From contig NZ_FZOA01000003.1 in NCBI RefSeq assembly GCF_900187985.1, positions 186,001 to 250,000 on the forward strand: a stretch of 64,000 bases of DNA, written 5' to 3'. Both the position numbers and the translations under genes were made by a program. The DNA comes from Methylobacillus rhizosphaerae (GTDB taxonomy: Bacteria > Pseudomonadota > Gammaproteobacteria > Burkholderiales > Methylophilaceae). This document shows, piece by piece, positions 1 through 8,028 of the stretch (position 1 is the stretch's first letter; the number at the start of each line of letters is the position of its first letter). The notes under the pieces are model-generated. The model had not been told where the DNA came from. It did no database searches and saw only the letters and a list, made by a program, of their open reading frames with translations.

Positions 1-1199
1 TTCACAAAGTAACTTCCAGATAACTGAAACTGCCACAGTCGATTATCCGTAGTATCCGGAGAAGTAAAAACTCCATTTCTATCCTGCTTATACATTTCAT
101 TGGGCAATAAACCATTCCCCACAAGATCGTTCCAGGCAACAAGGGTACTCAAGTTGAGGTCTAGCTTATCTCCGCGATAACTTGCCTTGCCAAATACTTG
201 GTTAACCCGGCTTGGTGAATTGGTACGCCAGCCATCTTCAAGAAATATGTTAGCGGCAGCAAATCCTGCCACTGTGCCATTATTCCAGCCACCTGATGCT
301 TGAAGTTGCCGTCTCCCAAAAGAACCAGTTAACACTTCAGCTTCAACTCCAGGGTTATTGAAACCATCTTTTGTTTTCATTGATAATGCGCCACCTAGTG
401 TTCCCAGGCCAAAAACTGGATTAGACCCAGGAAATACATCGAAAGTCGCTAGCGCATTCATGGGAATCATGTCCCAGTTGACGACATCACCGAAAGGCTC
501 ATTCACTCGGATACCATCAAAAAATGCAGATAATCCCTGAGGTGTACCAATCTGTGGTCCCGCTGTGAATCCACGATAGGTCACATCCATCTGAAAAGGG
601 TTACCCTGATAGTCATTCACATTGACTGATTGTAATTTGGAGTTCATTAACTCTGTCAGGCTCAAGGAATGCGCCTCCTTGATATCCTTGGCGGTCAGGC
701 TTTGGACATTGCCGGGAATTTCCTCTTTGGTCAGCCCCAATCCAGGTAATGGCCCGACTTCGTAGAAGCGTTTGGCGCGAACTTCGACGGCATCCACGTT
801 GAAATTAATGAAAGATTGCTGTCCTGGCAATTTATCCGCTTCAGGATCTGCCTTTTTCAACTGGTACCTGCCCTGTTCATCCTGCACCGCCTCCAGGCCA
901 CTGTCCCGGAGCAGGTTGGCAAACCCTTCGTTGGTGCTGAACTGCCCACGGAGGGAATGGCTGCGTTTGCCTTTGGTCAAGGCGGGATCAAACCCCAGCA
1001 AGATGCCGGACTCGGCAGCGTAGCTGGGCAAGGTGTCACTGAGATCGCCTGCTGGGATGTCGTAGGTTTTTTTGGGGATGGTTTTATCCAGCGGTTCTGC
1101 CGCCCATAACGGCATGTTCCCCAACATCATGCACATGAGCACAATGGGTTTGACCTTGTAACCGTGTTTCCCCTTTACGCCAGCAACCACCTTGTTCAT
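1..1199 (-). CDS. TonB-dependent receptor with STN signalling domain (FecA-like), C-terminus beyond the left edge
   Basis: Outer-membrane receptor for an iron chelate or similar ligand that also signals to a FecR/FecI pair. I read the frame directly: ATG at 1199 preceded by AAGGGAGAAATTGA, a signal peptide ending near residue 33 (PLWAAEP), then an STN domain at about residues 45-115 (KTYDIPAGDL, SGILLGFDP, LRGQFS). A plug domain follows, with FDGIRVNEPFGDV, then FGLGTLGGALSMKTK and the first barrel strands. No stop codon occurs before position 1, so the C-terminal part of the barrel is missing. The gene lies directly downstream of fecR- and fecI-like genes on the same strand, the standard arrangement of a cell-surface signalling unit. 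The ligand cannot be told from the sequence. Confidence 0.9.
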   Translation of the reverse strand, partial: MNKVVAGVKGKHGYKVKPIVLMCMMLGNMPLWAAEPLDKTIPKKTYDIPAGDLSDTLPSYAAESGILLGFDPALTKGKRSHSLRGQFSTNEGFANLLRDSGLEAVQDEQGRYQLKKADPEADKLPGQQSFINFNVDAVEVRAKRFYEVGPLPGLGLTKEEIPGNVQSLTAKDIKEAHSLSLTELMNSKLQSVNVNDYQGNPFQMDVTYRGFTAGPQIGTPQGLSAFFDGIRVNEPFGDVVNWDMIPMNALATFDVFPGSNPVFGLGTLGGALSMKTKDGFNNPGVEAEVLTGSFGRRQLQASGGWNNGTVAGFAAANIFLEDGWRTNSPSRVNQVFGKASYRGDKLDLNLSTLVAWNDLVGNGLLPNEMYKQDRNGVFTSPDTTDNRLWQFQLSGSYFV

Positions 1200-1320
1200 T
1201 CAATTTCTCCCTTATGCAGCAAAGTTTATTTTTTGTATTGCCTTGCTGCTATGCCGAATGAAATTGAAAATCCGGAAAACGTTGATGAATATTTTTTCAG
1301 CGGTGACTTTTTATCTCATC

Positions 1321-2280
1321 TCATGCTGGTGTCAGGGTGACCCAGAAGCGGGTGAAGCGTTGTACTTTGATTGGCAGGATATTTTCCAGGGTGTGCAGGA
1401 CAGATTCCATATCTCCTGTTGGGAATGAGCCGGAGATACGCAGCTCTGCCACGGCTGGGTCGCAGCGCAACATACCACTCTTGTAACGGGACAATTCTTC
1501 GACAAAATCCTGCAGGCGCATGGCATAGGCCACAATCATGCCGTTTGTCCAGGCTGCATCGCTGGTTTGTGCCTTGCCTTTGGCTGACAGCTGGCTGGAG
1601 GTAAATTCCACAGATTCCCCGGCCTGCACGTAAAGCGCCTCGGCACCTTGTCTTGGCAGCACTGCCACGGTACCTTCGAATACGCTGACTTTGCTACGCT
1701 GGGGCTGATAACGCACAGTAAACTTGGTGCCCATGGCTGTGGCTGTACCATGGCGGGTTTCAACACGCAAAGGCCGGTATGGCATGTTGGCTTCTTGCGC
1801 GGTCTCGATGAATATTTCGCCACGAATCAGTTCTATCCGGCGTTCAGTATCCGTGTAACGGATGTTGACGGCTGTGTCCGTATTCATGTGCAGTTGGCTG
1901 CCATCTGCCAATGCCAACTGATGATGCTCCCCTACTCTGGTGCTGTAATCAGCGAGCATTTCACGCCAGGGTTGCTCGCGGTAGGCGTAAGTACCCAATG
2001 CGCCGACACTGAGCAGCAAGGTAAGGTGTTTGATGACGTAGCGGCGATCGGTGGATGGCGGCAATTGCAGGGTTGCCATGCCGACTTCACGCGGGACTTT
2101 GCCGAATTGCTGCGTGACCTGTTCAAGTTTCTGCCAGGCATGTCGATGTTCTGGATCGGCCTCCAGCCATGCCAACCAGGCGCGTTGCTCATGCTCAGTA
2201 TTTTCTCCGGAAGCCAGCCTGGCGTACCATTCGCTGGCGGCGCGCATGGCGGCACCCGGATGGCTCTGCTGATCACTCAT
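1321..2280 (-). CDS. FecR-family anti-sigma factor / signal transducer
   Basis: Inner-membrane protein that relays ligand occupancy of the receptor to the ECF sigma factor. The 319 residues show an N-terminal DUF4880-type cytoplasmic segment (ASEWYARLASGE, WLAWLEADPEHRHAW), one membrane span at about residues 84-100 (HLTLLLSVGALGTYAY), and a periplasmic FecR domain (LADGSQLHMNTDTAVNIRY, RGEIFIET, GTKFTVRY, VFEGTVAV). The C-terminal region would contact the receptor STN domain. It sits between the fecI-like gene (30 bp gap) and the receptor (121 bp gap) on one strand, so co-transcription is likely. Whether it acts as an inhibitor or an activator of its sigma factor cannot be decided from sequence. 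Confidence 0.9.
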   Translation of the reverse strand: MSDQQSHPGAAMRAASEWYARLASGENTEHEQRAWLAWLEADPEHRHAWQKLEQVTQQFGKVPREVGMATLQLPPSTDRRYVIKHLTLLLSVGALGTYAYREQPWREMLADYSTRVGEHHQLALADGSQLHMNTDTAVNIRYTDTERRIELIRGEIFIETAQEANMPYRPLRVETRHGTATAMGTKFTVRYQPQRSKVSVFEGTVAVLPRQGAEALYVQAGESVEFTSSQLSAKGKAQTSDAAWTNGMIVAYAMRLQDFVEELSRYKSGMLRCDPAVAELRISGSFPTGDMESVLHTLENILPIKVQRFTRFWVTLTPA

Positions 2281-2310
2281 GGGGAAACTCCAGGGTCATG
2301 GACAAGCGCA

Positions 2311-2820
2311 TCACTCCTCAAGCAGCAGCATGCATTGCAGCATGGCCTTGGCGATATAATTGCCCACGGTGCGCGTGGAGACATTGAGTTGCGCTGCAAT
2401 TTCCGTATAACTCAAACCTTCAAGTTGTAACAACAGGAATGCAGTGCGTACCTTGGCAGGCAAGCCATCCAGCATGACATCAATGCGTATCAGCAATTCC
2501 AGCATCAATGCCCTGCTCTCCGGAGAGCCTGCTTCCGGCTGGGAGAAATGTGCCAGCGCTTCCAGATAGGCTCGCTCGAAATCGCGCCGGCGCAGGTGAT
2601 CTACCAACAGGCCATGCGCCACGCGGCTCAGATAGGCACGTGGCTCCTGTAGTGCTGGCAGTTCTGCTTTCAGCAACAGGCTGAGAAAAGTATCCTGAGC
2701 CAGGTCTGCCGCACCGCTTGTACAGCCAAGTTTTTTGTTGATCCAGTTGCGCAGCCAGGCATGATGCTCCTGGTACAGTAACTGGATGATTCCTTCCCTG
2801 CTGAAATGATCTTGTGTCAT
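2311..2820 (-). CDS. FecI-type ECF sigma-70 factor
   Basis: RNA polymerase sigma factor of the iron-starvation ECF group, expected to transcribe the adjacent receptor gene. It has 169 residues with only regions 2 and 4. Region 2 carries AADLAQDTFLSLL and RAYLSRVAHGLLVDHLRRRD. Region 4 carries PAKVRTAFLLLQLEGLS followed by the helix-turn-helix EIAAQLNVSTRTVGNYI. ATG at 2820. A Fur-box-like site (2893-2911) lies about 73 bp upstream of the start, consistent with Fur control of fecI in other bacteria. Farther upstream lies a cluster of palindromes (2919-2987). Confidence 0.93.
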   Translation of the reverse strand: MTQDHFSREGIIQLLYQEHHAWLRNWINKKLGCTSGAADLAQDTFLSLLLKAELPALQEPRAYLSRVAHGLLVDHLRRRDFERAYLEALAHFSQPEAGSPESRALMLELLIRIDVMLDGLPAKVRTAFLLLQLEGLSYTEIAAQLNVSTRTVGNYIAKAMLQCMLLLEE

Positions 2821-2892
2821 ATCGTTGGCAATGAGTCGTTTTGCAGAAAAACATGCAAAATTAATGCCAATTTATAACTCATTGTTTTTATT

Positions 2893-2911
2893 GAAAATAA
2901 AAATCATGATT
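2893..2911. promoter_or_regulatory. Fur-box-like site upstream of the fecI-like gene
   Basis: GAAAATAAAAATCATGATT matches 14 of 19 positions of the classical Fur consensus GATAATGATAATCATTATC by my own alignment. It overlaps a perfect AAAAATCATGATTTTT palindrome. It lies in the upstream region of the iron-signalling unit, where Fur sites are expected. Binding is inferred. Confidence 0.5.
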
Positions 2912-2918
2912 TTTCAAA

Positions 2919-2987
2919 TTGGCTATATACAGCCAATTTTGCAACCATCTGTTGGCTATATATAGCCAATTGGCTGTATACAACCAA
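2919..2987. repeat. Cluster of three 18-bp palindromes (TTGGCTATATATAGCCAA type)
   Basis: Three related palindromic units occur at 2919-2936 (TTGGCTATATACAGCCAA), 2952-2969 (TTGGCTATATATAGCCAA, perfect) and 2970-2987 (TTGGCTGTATACAACCAA). Units two and three abut with no spacer; units one and two are offset by 33 bp. They lie in the 200-bp gap upstream of the fecI-like gene and downstream of the 3033-3431 gene. The symmetry and the tandem order suggest binding of a dimeric regulator. No known operator is recognised. Confidence 0.8.
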
Positions 2988-3032
2988 CTGAAGGAGGGAA
3001 ATGAAGGCGATGAGTATTCACCGCCCACAATT

Positions 3033-3431
3033 TCAGTTCAATTGCCAGAGTTTCCAGCCCACTACCAGGACGGCAATCAACAGCACTACTACGATACGCT
3101 GCAGGCGGGTAATGCGCCGGCGATTGTCCTCGATGTTCACAACCAGTTGCGCATTCTGGTCTGCCATGGATTTGATCAGTTGCGAGGTTTCCACCATCTG
3201 CCCGCGCAGTTCCGCGACCCGTTTTTCCAGTGCATGGATACGTGCTGCCTTGTCGTCATCGTCCATATAAGGTGTCGCGTCAGCCTGCTCATACGCGACT
3301 GGTGCCTCCTGCTGTTTCCCGGAAACGTTCTGCCAGAGTTTGCGCGCACCATCTGCAATTTCCGGCGCGCGGCGTATCACTTCACCCCAGGGAACATTCC
3401 TCAAGACTACAGCCAACCAGGGAGCTGCCAT
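3033..3431 (-). CDS. Conserved hypothetical coiled-coil protein with C-terminal membrane anchor
   Basis: Function not recognised. From the ATG at 3431 the product is about 132 residues: an amphipathic N-terminus (MAAPWLAVVLRNVPWGEVIR), a charged middle (YMDDDDKAARIHALEKRVAELRG) that looks like a coiled coil and runs to NIEDNRRRITRLQ, and one hydrophobic C-terminal segment (IVVVLLIAVLVVGWKLW), so it is probably a tail-anchored inner-membrane protein. I chose this start rather than the in-frame ATG at 3452 because AAAGGAAA lies just upstream of 3431. It is on the same strand as the EmrE-like gene 105 bp upstream. Confidence 0.7.
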   Translation of the reverse strand: MAAPWLAVVLRNVPWGEVIRRAPEIADGARKLWQNVSGKQQEAPVAYEQADATPYMDDDDKAARIHALEKRVAELRGQMVETSQLIKSMADQNAQLVVNIEDNRRRITRLQRIVVVLLIAVLVVGWKLWQLN

Positions 3432-3536
3432 ATGTTTTCCTTTCCAATTCATTTTGATACCGGTTCACGGACAAAGCCGTGCTCCATGATAGCCCACAAG
3501 CCTCTGCTATCCCGGTATGGCACATTGCAAGTACGC

Positions 3537-3872
3537 TCAATGCGACAGTGACTTGGTAGACAGGTTCATGATGATGACTCCTGCAATGATGAATTCCATG
3601 CCAAGAATGGCAGCAAAATCCAGTTTTTGTCCATACAGCACCAGGGAAATCACGGATACCAGCACCATTCCCAATCCAGACCAGATGGCATAGGCAACAC
3701 CAACCGGAATGCACCTCAACGTCAGGGAAAGGAAATAAAAAGCCAGGATATAACCAACGACGACAATGATGGTGGGCACAGGCCGGGTGAATCCATCACT
3801 GAGTTTGAGTGCTGAAGTGGCAATCACTTCATTGACAATGGCGATAGCAAGAAACAGCCAGCTCTGCATCAT
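3537..3872 (-). CDS. Small multidrug resistance exporter, EmrE-like
   Basis: Four-helix proton-coupled antiporter of the SMR family that works as a dimer in the inner membrane and exports cationic, lipophilic compounds. The 111 residues match the family size. It has the essential acidic residue in the first helix (Glu in AIVNEVIATSALK), the GFTRPVPT loop, and AYAIWSGLGMVL in helix 3, which is closer to EmrE than to the guanidine exporter Gdx/SugE. A good ribosome-binding site (GGAGG) precedes the ATG. I looked for a guanidine riboswitch upstream and saw none. Confidence 0.9.
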   Translation of the reverse strand: MMQSWLFLAIAIVNEVIATSALKLSDGFTRPVPTIIVVVGYILAFYFLSLTLRCIPVGVAYAIWSGLGMVLVSVISLVLYGQKLDFAAILGMEFIIAGVIIMNLSTKSLSH

Positions 3873-3977
3873 TCTACTCTGCCTCCGTGCAAAATCGGTA
3901 TTTTAATATCGGCCGCACGACTGCACCGCAACAAAATACGGGCAAAATGGTAGAGCAATCAATTGTTTACATTCCAC

Positions 3978-4018
3978 ATAAAAAAGCCGGGGCAAGTGGA
4001 ATGCTCCACGGCCCCGGC
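3978..4018 (-). terminator. Rho-independent terminator after the DUF4197 gene
   Basis: GCCGGGGC (3986-3993) pairs with GCCCCGGC (4011-4018), with an inner GTGGA/TCCAC pairing. On the minus strand it is followed by a run of T. It lies just after the stop at 4036. Confidence 0.85.
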
Positions 4019-4035
4019 CATATGTGGCAGGACAG

Positions 4036-4716
4036 TTATTTCACTGCGCCAAATACTGTTTTCAGCAGGCTGCTGGCCTGGCCCATCGGGTCACTACGGA
4101 TGGCTTTTTCTTCTTCTGCCATCATGAGGTAAACCCCGTCCAGTGTCTTCTGGGTCACATACTGCTCCAGGCTGGCCTGATCCTTACCTACCAAGCCATA
4201 TTTGCTGCCCATGTCTGCAAACTTGTTGTACTGCTGAGCCAGGTTGACATTTTCTGTAGCCTTTTTCACGATAGGCAGGAATTTCTCTGCCATCGGACCG
4301 GAAGTGGTCTTACGGAAATACTGTGTGGCTGAGTCCTGTCCGCCCGTCAGGATATCCTTGGCATCCTGCACGCTCATCTGCTTCACAGAGTTGACCAGTA
4401 GCTCCTTGGCCTCGGGCACTGCCGCTTCAGCCGCCTGGTTCATCTTGAGCACCAGTTCATCTGCCTGAGCGCCCATGCCGAACATGCGCATGGCTTTCTC
4501 GGCCTTTTTCATGGTGTCCGGCAGCGGTATCTTGACTTTTGAATTGTTGAGGAAGCCACCCGCAGCCCCCAGCTTGCTGACCGCGTGTTCCGCACCTTGT
4601 GTCAGTGCCTCTTTCAGGCCCTGGCTGGCATCCGTGTTGCTGATGTCACTCAGGCTCACGGCAGCAGCATGTGTAGCCACCAATGCAAAACCCAGTGCTG
4701 TAATTAATTGACGCAT
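4036..4716 (-). CDS. DUF4197 family exported protein
   Basis: Predicted periplasmic protein of unknown function, 226 residues. A signal peptide (MRQLITALGFALVATHAAA) is followed by a helical DUF4197-type domain with GLKEALTQGAEHAV, IPLPDTMKKAEKAMR, MNQAAEAAVPEAKELL, DAKDILTGG and the C-terminal LDGVYLMMAEEEKAIR. The start at 4716 is preceded by GGAGGAG; the longer in-frame ORF to 4767 lacks the signal-peptide form. The gene follows glgP at about 50 bp on the same strand, but I see no functional link. Confidence 0.85.
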   Translation of the reverse strand: MRQLITALGFALVATHAAAVSLSDISNTDASQGLKEALTQGAEHAVSKLGAAGGFLNNSKVKIPLPDTMKKAEKAMRMFGMGAQADELVLKMNQAAEAAVPEAKELLVNSVKQMSVQDAKDILTGGQDSATQYFRKTTSGPMAEKFLPIVKKATENVNLAQQYNKFADMGSKYGLVGKDQASLEQYVTQKTLDGVYLMMAEEEKAIRSDPMGQASSLLKTVFGAVK

Positions 4717-4766
4717 AAATCTCCTCCAAACAGTAAATGTTATTATCCCCGATGCAGTATAGTCCA

Positions 4767-7253
4767 TCAGCTGTGTACAGGTTCTACCTTCCAGATTTCG
4801 CTGATGTATTCCCCGATGGTGCGGTCACTGGAAAATTTACCCATGCGCGCCACATTGAGGATGGCGCGGCGGCTCCACTCTTCCTGGTCCTTGTATAGTT
4901 GTGCCACGGCATCCTGAGTTTCAATATAGCTGGCGTAATCTGCCAGCAGCAGATAATGATCGCCATTATTGAGCAGGGTTTCACCGATTTCCTGGTAGCG
5001 GTCTGGCTCATCCACGGAGAAGAAACCGTTGGTAATCATGTCGATGGCCTGCTTCAGCTCAAAATTGCCATGGTAATAATCCCAGGGATTGTAGTGATTG
5101 GCTTTGAGTTCCGCTACTTGCGGTGTGGTCAGGCCGAAGATAAAGATATTTTCAGCGCCAACCTCTTCGCGGATTTCCACATTGGCACCGTCCAGCGTGC
5201 CTATGGTCAGCGCGCCATTCAAGGCCATTTTCATGTTACCGGTGCCTGATGCTTCCGTCCCTGCGGTCGATATCTGCTCTGACAAGTCACTGCCCGGGAA
5301 CAGTAATTCCGCTGCCGAGACTTCGTAATTGGGATAGAACACAACCTTGAGCTTGTCACCGACTGCCGGGTCTTCATTGACAATGGAGGCCACATCATTG
5401 ATCAGGCGGATAATGAGTTTGGCAAGCTTGTAGCCGGGGGCTGCCTTGCCGCCGAAGATCACCACTCTCGGTGTTGCATCCCGGACATGGCCGCCGCGAA
5501 TGCGGTTATAGAGCGTGATGATGTGCAGCACATTGAGCAACTGGCGCTTGTATTCATGAATGCGTTTAATCTGCACATCAAACAAGGCATCAGGGTTCAG
5601 CTGCACCCCGGTCAACTGCGCAATGCGCTTGGCCAGCCGTGCCTTGTTGGTATGCTTGATCTTGCGAAAGGTCTGGCGGAATTCCGCATCATTGGCCAAT
5701 GGTTCCAGCGCACGCAGTTTACTGAGGTCATGATGAAAACCTTTGCCGATCACGGTTTCAAGCAAGTGTGTCAGGCCGGGATTACACTGGTTGAGCCAGC
5801 GTCGCGGCGTAATGCCATTGGTGATATTGATGAAGCGTCCCGGAAAGATGCGGTTGAAGTCCGCGAACAGGGTAGTACGTAGCAGTTCGCTGTGCAATGC
5901 GGCCACGCCGTTGACGGTATGGCTGCCAACAACCGCCAGATGGGCCATGCGCACCCGGCGACCATGTTCTTCGTCAATGATGGATACCCGGGTCAGCAGA
6001 CCTGTATCTCCCGGGAATTTATGATTCACCATCTGCAGAAAATCAAAATTGATGCGATAAATGATCTTGAGATGACGCGGCAGCAGTTTCTGGAACATTT
6101 CCACTGACCATGTTTCCAGTGCTTCCGGCATCAGGGTGTGATTGGTATAGGCAAATACCTTGTTGCTGATTTTCCAGGCCTGCTCCCAGCTCAGGTGATG
6201 CACATCCACCAGCTGGTACATCAGCTCGGCAACGGCAATGGCAGGATGGGTGTCGTTGAGCTGGATGGCAACCTTATCCGGCAATGCATTCCAGTCGTCA
6301 TGCTTGGCGAGGAAACGGCGCAAGATATCCTGGATGGAAGCCGAGACAAAAAAGTATTGTTGCTTCAGGCGCAGCTCGCGTCCCAGCACGGATGTATCGT
6401 TGGGATACAGGACTTTGGAGATGTTTTCGTAGGCATTACGCTCTTCTACTGCCTTCTCGTAATTACCATCATTGAAATGCGCCAGGTCAAACTCCCGCGC
6501 CGCCTTGGCTGACCACAAGCGCAGGGTGTTGACGGTTTCAGTATCATAGCCCGGCACCGGCATATCATAGGCCACCGCCAGCACGCTCTCAGCATCCACC
6601 CAGTGACACTCCGTGCCTTTGGAGGTGGGAAATTCAACCACGCGCCCATAGAATTTGACCGGGTACTGGCTTTCAGGCCGCTGGAATTCCCAGAGATTTC
6701 CATAACGTAACCAGTTATCCGGGTTTTCTATTTGTTGCCCCTGGTTGATGGATTGGCGGAACATGCCATATTCATAGCGGATACCATAACCGGTTCCCGG
6801 GATATTCATGCTCGCCATGGAATCAAGGAAACACGCCGCCAGACGGCCCAGGCCACCATTACCCAGCGCAGCGTCGCTTTCCAGCTCGACGACATCCTCA
6901 AATTTATGTCCCAATGCCTTCAGGCCATCGCGGACTTCATCCTCGACGCCCAGATTCAGTGCAGCATTCTGCAACATGCGCCCAATGAGGAATTCCAGGG
7001 ACAAGTAATACACCCGTTTCGGGTCCTGGCTGTTATAGGCTTCTGCGGTCTTGGCCCAGCGCTCCACTACGTGGTCGCGTACGGTATGACCAGTCGCGAC
7101 ATACCAGTCACGAGGCGTGGAGGTTTCACTGGTCTTGAATGCGGAAAATATCAGGTGATTCTGCAAAGCCTGAGCAATGGGTGTTTGCTCAGTGGTGATC
7201 ACTGGTGTCGAAGTTTTGGTTTTTCGGGATTCATTATTATTGGCAGCAGTCAT
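4767..7253 (-). CDS. glgP: Glycogen/starch/alpha-glucan phosphorylase
   Basis: Pyridoxal-phosphate enzyme that phosphorolyses alpha-1,4-glucans to glucose 1-phosphate in the cytoplasm. The family signature is complete: YYLSLEFLIGR near the N-terminus, ALGNGGLGRLAACFLDS, YGIRYEYGMF, NGITPRRWL, FDVQIKRIHEYKRQ, and the PLP-lysine motif EASGTGNMKMALNG followed by GTLDGANVEI. From ATG 7253 it has 828 residues, near the usual 800-830. The frame stays open to a GTG at 7340, but those extra residues are not family-like and no start has a strong ribosome-binding site, so the exact start is uncertain. No other glycogen genes are adjacent. Confidence 0.94.
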   Translation of the reverse strand: MTAANNNESRKTKTSTPVITTEQTPIAQALQNHLIFSAFKTSETSTPRDWYVATGHTVRDHVVERWAKTAEAYNSQDPKRVYYLSLEFLIGRMLQNAALNLGVEDEVRDGLKALGHKFEDVVELESDAALGNGGLGRLAACFLDSMASMNIPGTGYGIRYEYGMFRQSINQGQQIENPDNWLRYGNLWEFQRPESQYPVKFYGRVVEFPTSKGTECHWVDAESVLAVAYDMPVPGYDTETVNTLRLWSAKAAREFDLAHFNDGNYEKAVEERNAYENISKVLYPNDTSVLGRELRLKQQYFFVSASIQDILRRFLAKHDDWNALPDKVAIQLNDTHPAIAVAELMYQLVDVHHLSWEQAWKISNKVFAYTNHTLMPEALETWSVEMFQKLLPRHLKIIYRINFDFLQMVNHKFPGDTGLLTRVSIIDEEHGRRVRMAHLAVVGSHTVNGVAALHSELLRTTLFADFNRIFPGRFINITNGITPRRWLNQCNPGLTHLLETVIGKGFHHDLSKLRALEPLANDAEFRQTFRKIKHTNKARLAKRIAQLTGVQLNPDALFDVQIKRIHEYKRQLLNVLHIITLYNRIRGGHVRDATPRVVIFGGKAAPGYKLAKLIIRLINDVASIVNEDPAVGDKLKVVFYPNYEVSAAELLFPGSDLSEQISTAGTEASGTGNMKMALNGALTIGTLDGANVEIREEVGAENIFIFGLTTPQVAELKANHYNPWDYYHGNFELKQAIDMITNGFFSVDEPDRYQEIGETLLNNGDHYLLLADYASYIETQDAVAQLYKDQEEWSRRAILNVARMGKFSSDRTIGEYISEIWKVEPVHS

Positions 7254-7556
7254 CGGCGTCTTTCTGTATTGAAATTGCAAATTTCCAGGCATGTGTTCAC
7301 ATGCTTTCCCAAACATCATCCTGAACGGTATGTATGACACTCTTGCGAAACTGGTAATATTTCATCAGCAAAAATCAGGCCACTTTTCATGCCATCGTGG
7401 GTACTTACCACGCTTCGCTTCATTCCTTCAACGATGATCCCCCCTTACAAGACTACAACAGCATCAGGAACTTGAACAGGAAAAAGCTGGCTCCAGGCAT
7501 CACAAATATGATGCCAATGTGGAGTAGTCTCTACCATGACGTGATGCTCCAGAATG
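7254..7556. other. Intergenic region between glgP and the exbD terminator, with possible structured RNA
   Basis: No convincing gene. The plus strand carries two hairpins in series (GGCATCA/TGATGCC at 7496-7515 and TGGAG/CTCCA at 7520-7551) just ahead of a two-way terminator. A weak promoter-like pair (ATGACA, TAATAT) lies at 7334-7358. The minus strand must hold the glgP promoter, which I could not place. Confidence 0.4.
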
Positions 7557-7584
7557 CAAAAAGCCGGGAAATCCCGGCTTTTTT
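7557..7584. terminator. Two-way terminator after exbD
   Basis: AGCCGGGA (7562-7569) pairs with TCCCGGCT (7572-7579), flanked by A and T runs on both sides, so it can stop transcription in both directions. It lies 19 bp past the exbD stop codon. Confidence 0.85.
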
Positions 7585-7602
7585 CATGATGCAATCGTTG
7601 TA

Positions 7603-8028
7603 TTACTGAGGAGTTGGATCGCTGACAAATCCCAGTTTCTGCACTCCGGCATTCTGGGCATAAGCCATGACTTCAGCCAGTATCTGGTAACGAGTTTCCT
7701 TATCAGCACGAATATGCAACTCAGGTTGTGGTTCCTTGTCTGCCACTTCGTGCAGTTTCACATTCATCTCATCCATGTTGATGGTCTGGTCATTCCAGTA
7801 AATAACGCCTGCTCCGTCAATTGCCACGTCAATGATGTCCGGCTTTTCCGGAGATGGCTGGCTGGTTGCCTGCGGCAGGTCAATCTTGACCGCATGAGTC
7901 AGCAAGGGCGCTGTAATGATAAAGATCACCAACAATACCAGCATCACGTCGACGAGAGGCGTGGTATTGATTTCGGACATGGGGCTGCTATTGCCGCCCC
8001 CGCCGCCGATTCCGCCTCCCACTATCAT
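7603..8028 (-). CDS. exbD: ExbD/TolR-family biopolymer transport protein
   Basis: Part of the inner-membrane proton-driven motor that powers TonB. The 141 residues hold a short Gly-rich N-terminus, one membrane span (LVDVMLVLLVIFIITAPLL) containing the essential Asp, then a periplasmic domain (IRADKETRYQILAEVMAYAQNAGVQKLGFV). The start overlaps the exbB stop by 4 bp (ATGA). Its place in an operon with tonB points to ExbD rather than TolR. Confidence 0.93.
   Translation of the reverse strand: MIVGGGIGGGGGNSSPMSEINTTPLVDVMLVLLVIFIITAPLLTHAVKIDLPQATSQPSPEKPDIIDVAIDGAGVIYWNDQTINMDEMNVKLHEVADKEPQPELHIRADKETRYQILAEVMAYAQNAGVQKLGFVSDPTPQ

Noticed and set aside
3001-3270. Plus-strand ORF of 89 codons with a good-looking AAGGAGGGAA ribosome-binding site
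   Set aside because: It lies antisense to the coiled-coil membrane protein gene, its composition (Ser, Arg, Thr-rich) is shadow-like and it has no domain. The Shine-Dalgarno match is probably chance next to the palindrome cluster.
3873-3977. Guanidine riboswitch upstream of the SMR exporter
   Set aside because: No ACGR tetraloop pair or ykkC-type conserved bases, and the protein is EmrE-like rather than Gdx-like.
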